From positions 124,001-188,000 of the forward strand of contig JAGBTN010000015.1 in assembly GCA_017631315.1 (NCBI GenBank): a stretch of 64,000 bases of DNA, read 5' to 3'. Source of the DNA: Bacteroidaceae bacterium. GTDB taxonomy: Bacteria; Bacteroidota; Bacteroidia; Bacteroidales; Bacteroidaceae. Positions 1-7,151 of the stretch are shown here, piece after piece (the first letter of the stretch is position 1; every line of letters begins with the position of its first letter). The notes below the pieces were generated by a model. It worked only from the letters and a program-made list of their open reading frames with translations, ran no database searches and was not told the origin of the DNA. The position numbers and the translations under genes were made by a program.

Positions 1-1034
1 TCGGACTCTCCAACCATCCCCGCCTCATCGAAGGTGCTACCAAGATGATGCAGCAACGAGGATTCGGCATGTCCAGCGTACGATTCATCTGCGGAACGCA
101 GGACATTCACAAGCAACTCGAAGCAGCCATCAGCGAATACTTCCAGACAGAAGACACCATTCTCTATGCCGCATGCTTCGATGCCAACGGCGGCGTGTTC
201 GAACCCCTCCTTACGGAAGAAGACGCCATCATCAGCGATGCACTCAACCACGCATCCATCATCGACGGCGTACGCCTTTGTAAAGCAAAACGCTACCGCT
301 ATGCCAACGCCAACATGGAAGAACTGGAGAAGTGTCTGCAAGAAGCACAGGCACAGCGTTTCCGCATCATCGTCACCGACGGCGTGTTCTCCATGGACGG
401 CAACGTAGCACCTATGACACAGATATGCGACCTTGCCGAGAAGTACGACGCACTCGTCATGGTGGACGAAAGCCATTCGGCCGGCGTTGTAGGCAAGACC
501 GGTCACGGCGTAAGCGAACTCTGCGACACCTACGGACGCGTGGATATCTACACCGGCACACTGGGCAAAGCCTTCGGCGGCGCACTGGGCGGCTTCACCA
601 CAGGCCGCAAGGAAATCATCGACCTGCTGCGCCAGCGTTCACGTCCCTACCTCTTCTCCAACTCACTTGCTCCATGCATCATCGGCGCATCGCTCGAGGT
701 CTTCAAGATGCTTAAGGAGTCAAACGAACTGCACGACCGCCTGGTGGAGAACGTGAACTACTTCCGCGACAAGATGATAGCAGCCGGCTTCGACATCAAG
801 CCAACACAGAGTGCCATTTGCGCCGTGATGCTCTACGATGCAAAGCTCTCGCAAGTGTTCGCCGCAAAGATGCAGGAAGAAGGCATCTACGTGACAGGTT
901 TCTACTATCCCGTCGTTCCGAAAGGCGAAGCACGCATCCGCGTACAACTCTCCGCCGGCCATGAGCGCGAACACCTCGACAAGTGCATAGCCGCCTTCGT
1001 CAAGGTCGGAAAAGAACTTGGCGTACTGAAGTAA
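1..1034 (+). CDS. kbl: 2-amino-3-ketobutyrate CoA ligase (glycine C-acetyltransferase), 5' truncated
   Basis: PLP-dependent enzyme that cleaves 2-amino-3-ketobutyrate with CoA to glycine and acetyl-CoA in threonine breakdown. The reading frame is open from the window edge (GLSNHPRLIEGA), so roughly 50 N-terminal residues lie outside; the first ATG inside, at 45, is not the true start. Family stretches seen include FGMSSVRFICGTQD, SDALNHASIIDGVRLCKA, VMVDESHSAG and TGTLGKAFGGALGG, whose Lys (codon 567-569) is the expected Schiff-base residue. The close match to E. coli Kbl along the whole visible length favours Kbl over the related BioF or serine palmitoyltransferase. It converges on recQ across a 22-bp repeat array. 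Confidence 0.93.
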   Translation, partial: GLSNHPRLIEGATKMMQQRGFGMSSVRFICGTQDIHKQLEAAISEYFQTEDTILYAACFDANGGVFEPLLTEEDAIISDALNHASIIDGVRLCKAKRYRYANANMEELEKCLQEAQAQRFRIIVTDGVFSMDGNVAPMTQICDLAEKYDALVMVDESHSAGVVGKTGHGVSELCDTYGRVDIYTGTLGKAFGGALGGFTTGRKEIIDLLRQRSRPYLFSNSLAPCIIGASLEVFKMLKESNELHDRLVENVNYFRDKMIAAGFDIKPTQSAICAVMLYDAKLSQVFAAKMQEEGIYVTGFYYPVVPKGEARIRVQLSAGHEREHLDKCIAAFVKVGKELGVLK

Positions 1035-1063
1035 AACACACCACACACCAGCACACCGACAAT

Positions 1064-1173
1064 GGTGTGGCTAATAAACAAGAAAGGTTAACCATTATCG
1101 CAATAAAGGTTAACCTTTCTTCGTGTAATGGTTAAGCATTCCGGGCAGAATGGTTAACCATTATTTTATCGTC
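1064..1173 (+). repeat. Family A 22-bp tandem array (array 1)
   Basis: Four clear units begin with GGTTAA[C/G]C at 1086, 1108, 1130 and 1152, exactly 22 bp apart. A degenerate fifth unit (GGTGTGGCTAATA) starts in phase at 1064. The core GGTTAACC is palindromic and is followed by ATTAT or TTTCT and a variable linker ending in A/T. It lies between the convergent kbl and recQ genes. Confidence 0.9.
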
Positions 1174-1189
1174 CCTACTGGGGAGTTTT

Positions 1190-3370
1190 CTAATGTCCGT
1201 TTTCGGCGAGGAACTTGATGCGGACAAGTTTTATTTCCTCCTCTGTGTATTCGTCTTCTTCGTCGGCGAATTCGTCGAGTGCCTCGTCGATGTCGTTGTT
1301 GTCTGCCTCGCGGAAGTAGTCGTAGATGTCCTGCATGTGGTAGTCGTCCATCACCTCGTTTATGTAATAGTCAAGGTTGAGTTTTGTGCCGCTGTCCACG
1401 ATGCTGTATATTTCGTCGAGGAGTTCGCTCAGGGAGAGGCCTTTGGTCTTGGCTATTTCGTCGAGGTCCACCTGACGGTCCACTGCGAGGATGATGCTGA
1501 CTTTTTCGGCGCTCTTGTTGACGAGGGTTCGGACGCGGAAGTCTTCGAAGCGGTCTATTTCGTTTTCTTCGCAGTAGCGTGCTATGAGTTGACAGAACTC
1601 TGCGCCATAGCGTTGTGCCTTGCCGGCGCCGACGCCCTTGATGTTCTTCAGTTCCTCAATGTTTGTGGGGTACGAAGTGGCCATGTCTTCGAGCGACGGG
1701 TCCTGGAAAATGACGTAGGGAGGCAGGTTCTTGCGGCGGGCAACGTCGCGGCGCAAGTCCTTGAGCATGGCGAAGAGTGTCTCGTCGAGCACTGATGTTC
1801 CTTCGCCGGCCATGTCGTTGTATTCGTCGAACTCACGGTCTTCTGTGATACAAAACTCTTGGGGCGACTTCATGAAGCTGCGGCCCTCGGGCGTAATGCT
1901 GAGCAGGCCATAGTTTTCTATGCCTTTGGAGATGTAGCCGGATATCATGGCTTGGCGGATGACGGCGTTCCAGAATGGTGCCTCATGGCGATCGCCGCTG
2001 CCGAAGCAGCTGAGGAGTTCGTGCCTGTGGGCAATGACATCGTCCGTCTCATTGCCGACGAGCATGTCTATGATGTGGTCCGTCTTGAAGCCTTCCTTTA
2101 CGGCATTGATGGTGCGCAGCACGAGTTGCAACTCGCTTGTTGCTTCCACTAACTGTCGCGGATGCAGGCAGTTGTCGCACTTGCAGCAGTTCTCCGGCTC
2201 ATATACCTCGCCGAAGTAGTGAAGCAAGAACTTGCGACGGCACACCGATGTCTCGGCATACGAAGCCGTCTCCTGCAGCAACTGTCGGCCAATGTCCTGT
2301 TCCGCCACCGGTTTTCCCTGCATGAACTTCTCGAGTTTCCGCAAGTCGTTAGGTGAAAAGTATGTAATGCACAGGCCTTCTCCACCATCGCGACCGGCTC
2401 GTCCCGTCTCCTGATAGTAGCCCTCGAGGCTCTTGGGAATGTCGTAATGTATGACGTAGCGCACATCGGGCTTGTCGATACCCATGCCAAAGGCAATCGT
2501 AGCAACTATCACATCGATGCGCTCCATCAGGAAATCGTCCTGCGTGGCAGCCCTCTCCGCCGACTCCATACCGGCATGATAGGCACGGGCACTGATGGAA
2601 TTCGTACGCAACATCTCCGCCAACTCCTCTACACGGCGTCGGCTCAAGCAATAGATGATGCCGCTCTTGCCTCGGTTCTGAAGCACAAAGCGCGTAATAT
2701 CCTTGTCCACATCCTTCGTCTTGGGACGGATTTCGTAGTAAAGATTCGGGCGGTTGAACGAGCTCTTGAACTCCGTAGCATCCGGAATTCCCAGACTCTT
2801 CTTGATGTCGGCACGCACCTTGTCCGTTGCCGTTGCCGTCAGAGCAATGATGGGCGCACTGCCTATCTTGTCTACGAGCGGACGAATGTTACGGTACTCC
2901 GGGCGGAAATCATGGCCCCACTCCGAAATACAATGCGCCTCGTCAACAGCATAGAACGAAATCTTCGTCTTGGAAAGGAAACGCATGTTCTCCTCCTTGG
3001 TCAGCGACTCGGGAGCCACATAAAGCAATTTCGTCCTTCCGTCAACAATGTCCTGCTTCACCATGTCAATCTGCGTCTTGGTAAGCGACGAGTTGAGATA
3101 GTGCGCAATGCCGTCGTCGTCAGTCACCTGACGTATGGCATCAACCTGATTCTTCATGAGCGCAATGAGGGGAGACACCACAATGGCCGTGCCCTCGCTT
3201 ATCAGCGCAGGCAACTGGTAACAAAGCGATTTGCCACCACCAGTGGGCATTAACACAAAAGTATCCTTCCCTTCGAGCAAATTGCGGATTATCGCCTCCT
3301 GATCGCCCTTGAAGGAGTCAAAGCCAAAAAAGCGCTTTAGCTGGTCTGTCAGGTTAATTTCATTGTTCAT
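1190..3370 (-). CDS. recQ: ATP-dependent DNA helicase RecQ
   Basis: 3'-5' superfamily 2 DNA helicase for recombination and fork repair, 726 aa. Walker A MPTGGGKSLCYQLPA is at about residues 41-55 and the DEAH box at 143-146. Further motifs are the aromatic-rich loop HCISEWGHDFRPEYR, motif VI QETGRAGRDG, a Cys4 zinc site (C-x15-CCKCDNC) in the RQC region, and an HRDC domain around 525-600. A C-terminal acidic extension ending AEEDEYTEEEIKL makes it longer than E. coli RecQ; such extensions are common in Bacteroidetes. A strong promoter lies just upstream (3401-3432), so it can be transcribed independently of clpX. Confidence 0.96.
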   Translation of the reverse strand: MNNEINLTDQLKRFFGFDSFKGDQEAIIRNLLEGKDTFVLMPTGGGKSLCYQLPALISEGTAIVVSPLIALMKNQVDAIRQVTDDDGIAHYLNSSLTKTQIDMVKQDIVDGRTKLLYVAPESLTKEENMRFLSKTKISFYAVDEAHCISEWGHDFRPEYRNIRPLVDKIGSAPIIALTATATDKVRADIKKSLGIPDATEFKSSFNRPNLYYEIRPKTKDVDKDITRFVLQNRGKSGIIYCLSRRRVEELAEMLRTNSISARAYHAGMESAERAATQDDFLMERIDVIVATIAFGMGIDKPDVRYVIHYDIPKSLEGYYQETGRAGRDGGEGLCITYFSPNDLRKLEKFMQGKPVAEQDIGRQLLQETASYAETSVCRRKFLLHYFGEVYEPENCCKCDNCLHPRQLVEATSELQLVLRTINAVKEGFKTDHIIDMLVGNETDDVIAHRHELLSCFGSGDRHEAPFWNAVIRQAMISGYISKGIENYGLLSITPEGRSFMKSPQEFCITEDREFDEYNDMAGEGTSVLDETLFAMLKDLRRDVARRKNLPPYVIFQDPSLEDMATSYPTNIEELKNIKGVGAGKAQRYGAEFCQLIARYCEENEIDRFEDFRVRTLVNKSAEKVSIILAVDRQVDLDEIAKTKGLSLSELLDEIYSIVDSGTKLNLDYYINEVMDDYHMQDIYDYFREADNNDIDEALDEFADEEDEYTEEEIKLVRIKFLAENGH

Positions 3371-3400
3371 TTAGGTGATTTTTGCCGTATTAGCTAAAGA

Positions 3401-3432
3401 CAAAGTTACAACTATTTGAACAATCCACCAAA
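3401..3432 (-). promoter_or_regulatory. Bacteroidetes-type promoter of recQ
   Basis: Read on the minus strand: TTTG, 20 bases, TAACTTTG, about 30 nt upstream of the recQ ATG. This matches the primary sigma-factor consensus of Bacteroidetes (TTTG-N19-21-TAnnTTTG). Confidence 0.75.
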
Positions 3433-3495
3433 TAAATACCGCAAAAAAGTAATGACCACCATCAAAAAGGAAACACAAAAGTCATAAAAAATAAA

Positions 3496-3555
3496 AAGAA
3501 AGGCAAAGAACACCTCCTCGCATCAAACGAGACGGAGCTGTTCCTTGCCCTTCTT
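3496..3555 (-). terminator. Intrinsic terminator after clpX
   Basis: A long imperfect hairpin (left arm 3496-3517, right arm 3534-3555, roughly 20 pairs with a few mismatches) starts about 20 bases beyond the clpX stop. On the minus strand it is followed by a T-rich run (TTTTTATTTTTTATG). Confidence 0.75.
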
Positions 3556-3576
3556 ATTTCGCTCTTCGATATATGT

Positions 3577-4830
3577 TCAGCCTACGTTGGAAAGCTTCTC
3601 CTTCTGCTTTTCCAACTGCTCTTCGGCATACTGCCGAGTGATGACAAGCGTATCCTTCGCTTCAGACGGAGCACTGTACTGCGCCTCTATCATGATAGAC
3701 TCCATAATACTGCGCAAGCCACGTGCACCAAGTTTATACTCCACCGCCTTGTCAACGATATAATCCAATGCCTCCTCCTCATAAGAAAGCTTGATACCAT
3801 CCATGGCAAAGAGCTTTATCTGCTGCTTGACGAGCGAGTTCTTCGGCTCCGTCAAAATACGACGCAAGGCATCACGGCCAAGCGGATCGAGATAAGTCAG
3901 CACCGGAAGACGGCCAATGATTTCGGGGATAAGTCCGAAACTCTTGAGATCCTGTGGCACAATGTACTTCATGAGGTCCTTCGTGTCAACGCGCTGCTGG
4001 TTCTGCACACTGTCGTAACCCACTACATGGGTGTTCAGACGTTGCGCAATCTTACGCTCTATGCCATCGAAAGCACCACCGCAGATGAAAAGAATGTTGC
4101 GTGTGTCGACATGAATGTAATCCTGGTCGGGATGCTTACGTCCACCCTTTGGCGGAACATTCACTATCGAACCCTCCAACAACTTGAGCAAGCCCTGCTG
4201 AACACCTTCGCCACTCACGTCGCGAGTAATGCTGGGATTGTCCTGCTTGCGTGCTATCTTGTCCATCTCGTCAATAAAGACAATGCCACGCTCCGTGGCC
4301 TTCACATCAAAGTCTGCCACCTGCAGCAATCGCGACAAGATGCTTTCCACGTCCTCACCCACATAACCGGCCTCGGTAAAGATTGTGGCATCGACAATCG
4401 TAAAAGGCACTTTGAGCAATTTAGCAATAGTGCGTGCCAAGAGAGTCTTGCCCGTTCCGGTAGAGCCGACCATGATGATGTTGCTCTTCTCTATTTCCAC
4501 TCCGTCATCGTCCACCTTCTGCGACAGGCGCTTGTAGTGGTTATAGACGGCCACCGACAGATAACGCTTGGCGCTGTCCTGCCCGATGACATATTCGTCA
4601 AGGAAGGCTTTTATTTCGCGAGGCTTAGGCAGTTCGCCAAAATCTGGTGCTGCATCGGCGGCTCCCTTCTTCTTCGACTGTGCCATACTACCCATGCTTT
4701 CGCGGATTATCTTGTCTGCCTGCTGAACACAGTCGGAGCAAATGAATCCTTCTACACCGGTCAGCAGCAGTGCTACTTCATCCTCGCTTCGCCCACAGAA
4801 GGAGCAACGGTTCTTATGTTTTCCTGCCAT
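3577..4830 (-). CDS. clpX: ClpXP protease ATPase subunit ClpX
   Basis: AAA+ unfoldase that feeds substrates to ClpP, 417 aa. The N-terminal zinc-binding domain has Cys at 9, 12, 31 and 34. Walker A GSTGTGKT is at 122-129, the pore loop GYVG at 155-158, Walker B IVFIDEMD at 183-190, and the [18 protein letters not shown] box follows at about 203. Length and motifs are typical of ClpX. It begins 6 nt after the clpP stop and is presumably cotranscribed with tig and clpP, ending at the hairpin downstream. Confidence 0.98.
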   Translation of the reverse strand: MAGKHKNRCSFCGRSEDEVALLLTGVEGFICSDCVQQADKIIRESMGSMAQSKKKGAADAAPDFGELPKPREIKAFLDEYVIGQDSAKRYLSVAVYNHYKRLSQKVDDDGVEIEKSNIIMVGSTGTGKTLLARTIAKLLKVPFTIVDATIFTEAGYVGEDVESILSRLLQVADFDVKATERGIVFIDEMDKIARKQDNPSITRDVSGEGVQQGLLKLLEGSIVNVPPKGGRKHPDQDYIHVDTRNILFICGGAFDGIERKIAQRLNTHVVGYDSVQNQQRVDTKDLMKYIVPQDLKSFGLIPEIIGRLPVLTYLDPLGRDALRRILTEPKNSLVKQQIKLFAMDGIKLSYEEEALDYIVDKAVEYKLGARGLRSIMESIMIEAQYSAPSEAKDTLVITRQYAEEQLEKQKEKLSNVG

Positions 4831-4836
4831 TGATTT

Positions 4837-5505
4837 TTATCCTTTGCGCATCATGACGCGATCAATCATGCCATACTCTTGAGCCTCTTGTGCTGTCATC
4901 CAGTAATCGCGGTCGCTGTCGGCCCAAACCTTATCGAAGTCTGTGTGTGAATGTTCGGCAATGATGGTGTAAAGTTCTTTCTTGAGTTTCTGTATCTCTC
5001 TGGCTGTGATTTCGATATCACTGGCTTGTCCCTGTGCTCCGCCCATTGGTTGATGTATCATGACACGACTATGCTTCAGGGCACTGCGTTTGCCTTCCTT
5101 GCCTGCCACAAGTAAAACGGCAGCCATGCTTGCGGCCATGCCTGTACAAATGGTTGCTACGTCGCTGGAGATGAACTGCATGGTGTCGTAGATGCCAAGT
5201 CCTGCATGTACGCTTCCGCCAGGGCTGTTGATGTAGATGCTGATGTCTTTGCCGGGATCTGTGCTGTCAAGATAGAGCAACTGTGCCTGCAATGTATTGG
5301 CGGTATAGTCGTCGATTTGTGTACCGAGGAAGATGATGCGGTCCATCATGAGACGGCTGAAGACGTCCATCTGTGTGACGTTGAGCTGACGTTCTTCCAG
5401 GATGTATGGATTGAGATACTGGTTCTGTGCGCTGATGACATCGTCCAGCACCATGCTGTTTATGCCCAAGTGTCGGGTGGCATACTTATGGAATTCGTTC
5501 TTCAT
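4837..5505 (-). CDS. clpP: ATP-dependent Clp protease proteolytic subunit
   Basis: Serine peptidase S14, 222 aa from the chosen start. The catalytic triad is Ser126 (GMAASMA), His151 (MIHQPMGG) and Asp200 (DRDYW); the Ser-His spacing of 25 and Ser-Asp spacing of 74 equal those of E. coli ClpP. The frame is open up to an ATG at 5538 (MRVRAIYIMYS...), but those 11 codons run into an unusual alternating GC tract, so the third in-frame ATG (MKNEFHKYAT) is preferred. It lies 70 nt after tig and 6 nt before clpX, the classic chaperone-protease cluster. Confidence 0.97.
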   Translation of the reverse strand: MKNEFHKYATRHLGINSMVLDDVISAQNQYLNPYILEERQLNVTQMDVFSRLMMDRIIFLGTQIDDYTANTLQAQLLYLDSTDPGKDISIYINSPGGSVHAGLGIYDTMQFISSDVATICTGMAASMAAVLLVAGKEGKRSALKHSRVMIHQPMGGAQGQASDIEITAREIQKLKKELYTIIAEHSHTDFDKVWADSDRDYWMTAQEAQEYGMIDRVMMRKG

Positions 5506-5521
5506 ACTATACATTATATAA

Positions 5522-5556
5522 ATAGCGCGTACGCGCATGGGTGTGCGCGCACGCGT
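5522..5556. other. Alternating purine-pyrimidine GC tract between tig and clpP
   Basis: The tract contains GCGCGTACGCGC (a perfect 12-bp palindrome) and then GTGTGCGCGCACGCGT, alternating purine and pyrimidine for about 32 bp with one interruption at ATGG. It occupies most of the short tig-clpP intergenic space. Such sequence can adopt Z-DNA or a cruciform, and in RNA it would form tight GC hairpins in the tig-clpP transcript. Confidence 0.7.
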
Positions 5557-5575
5557 TATATGTTCAAACTATGTT

Positions 5576-6937
5576 TTAGTTCTTCTCTACGAGTTTGCGG
5601 AACTCGTCCATGGTAACTTCCTTAACCTTGATGGTAGCGGTTTCTTTTACCTTTGCGGCGAGTTTGTTTTCTACGGTACGCTCTACGAGACCCTGTGCCT
5701 GCTGCTCGTTCTTGAGCATTTCGGCAGCATAGCTGGTGAGGTTTTCCTCGGGGAGGTTGATCATGCCGTATTGTGCGAACTGGATGCGTGCGAAGGTCTT
5801 GGCTGTCTCGAGCACGTCTTCGTGCTGCACCTTCACTTCGAGTTGGTCGCAGAGCTGCTCCTTAACGAGGTGCCAGAGGAGTTCGGGCAGGCTCTTCTTG
5901 AAGTTGTCTTCAACGTAAGCGTCGTCCTTATCCTGGTTGCGAAGCTTCATGAAACGCTTGAGGATGTCTTCTGCAAATTCTACTTCGCCGATGCGATTGA
6001 GCAGATAGCTGCGGAGGTCTTGCGTGAACTGGTAGTCAGCCTCGCTGTCGAAGTTCTTTTTGATGTCGTTGGCAATGAACTGGCGGAACTCTTCTTCGCT
6101 CTTCACAACATCCTTGCCGAGCATTTGGTCGTAGAGTTCCTGGCTAAGCTTGGCGGGTTCGTAGCGCATGATTTCGGAGATTTGGAGACTGAAGTCTGCC
6201 TTCATCTCTGCTGCCTCTTCTTTGCTGATGCGCAGGAGGCTGGCCAATTCTGTCTGGCTTTCGTTGTATGCCTTTGAGGGGTTGAAGGTCATAACGTCGC
6301 CCACCTTTGCGCCGGTGAACTTGCCTTTCTCCTCGTCGTTCTTCATGTATTCGGGAAGCATTACAGCCTCTTCTACGCTGATGCCGCCTTCGAGAGCATT
6401 GCCTTCAGCGTCGAGCTGTGTGAGCAAGCCCTTAACCATGTCGCCAGCCTTGTAGTCGTCTGCCTTGACGTGCTGACCGCCGCGCTGGCAGTAGCTCTGC
6501 ACCTGCTGGTCAACCAGAGCGTCGTCCACCTTGATATCGTAGCAAGTAATTTTGTCCTTCTTGGAGATTTTTGCGTCGAACTCAGGAGCGAGTGCGATGT
6601 CGAAGGCGAAGGTGAAGTCGTCTTGTGTCTCGAAATCCAAGGCAGGAGTCTTTTCCTCGTTGGGCAGGGGCTCTGCCAACATGTTCACCTTGTTCTCGCG
6701 AATGTATTTGTTTACCTCTTCACCAAGAATTTTATTGATTTCCTCGGCCTTGATTTCGGTGCCGAAACGTTTCTCGATGAGCGATGCAGGCACTTTGCCG
6801 GCACGGAAACCGGGGATGCTTGCCTTCTTGCTGAAGTCCTTGAGGGCTTTCTTAACTCTGTCCGCATAGTCAGCCTTTTCGATGTTGAGGGTAAGCAGAG
6901 CGCTCACCTTGCTGACGTTTTCGAATGAAATGTTCAT
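5576..6937 (-). CDS. tig: Trigger factor
   Basis: Ribosome-associated folding chaperone, 453 aa. The N-terminal ribosome-binding signature is visible at about residues 41-50 (IPGFRAGKVP, matching the GFRxGKxP motif). A divergent FKBP-like middle region (about 150-250) and a long helical C-terminal chaperone domain follow. The length is usual for Bacteroidales. It is first in the tig-clpP-clpX cluster and has its own consensus promoter. Confidence 0.94.
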   Translation of the reverse strand: MNISFENVSKVSALLTLNIEKADYADRVKKALKDFSKKASIPGFRAGKVPASLIEKRFGTEIKAEEINKILGEEVNKYIRENKVNMLAEPLPNEEKTPALDFETQDDFTFAFDIALAPEFDAKISKKDKITCYDIKVDDALVDQQVQSYCQRGGQHVKADDYKAGDMVKGLLTQLDAEGNALEGGISVEEAVMLPEYMKNDEEKGKFTGAKVGDVMTFNPSKAYNESQTELASLLRISKEEAAEMKADFSLQISEIMRYEPAKLSQELYDQMLGKDVVKSEEEFRQFIANDIKKNFDSEADYQFTQDLRSYLLNRIGEVEFAEDILKRFMKLRNQDKDDAYVEDNFKKSLPELLWHLVKEQLCDQLEVKVQHEDVLETAKTFARIQFAQYGMINLPEENLTSYAAEMLKNEQQAQGLVERTVENKLAAKVKETATIKVKEVTMDEFRKLVEKN

Positions 6938-6984
6938 GGGTTTTATACGTGTTAAATTATTGTCTTTGTTTACAAAAGCGGGTG

Positions 6985-7015
6985 CAAAGATACGAAAAAG
7001 ACAGCGAAAAACAAA
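6985..7015 (-). promoter_or_regulatory. Promoter of tig-clpP-clpX
   Basis: On the minus strand: TTTG, 19 bases, TATCTTTG, a perfect Bacteroidetes consensus, about 48 nt upstream of the tig ATG. Confidence 0.8.
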
Positions 7016-7151
7016 ATATTACCTCTTATTTTTAGCACTCCCTCGTCTGTATGGCAGAATGTTATGCCACTTGACGAGAACCCTTCTGCTGTTACTCTTT
7101 CAAACCTTCATCATTTGCCGACGGCAGTATACCCTACACACAGTATAAAAC

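Noticed and set aside
1064-1173. The tandem arrays as CRISPR arrays
   Set aside because: The period is 22 bp with only an 8-13 bp conserved core, far shorter than CRISPR repeat-spacer units, the 'spacers' are not unique in length class, and no cas genes are present.
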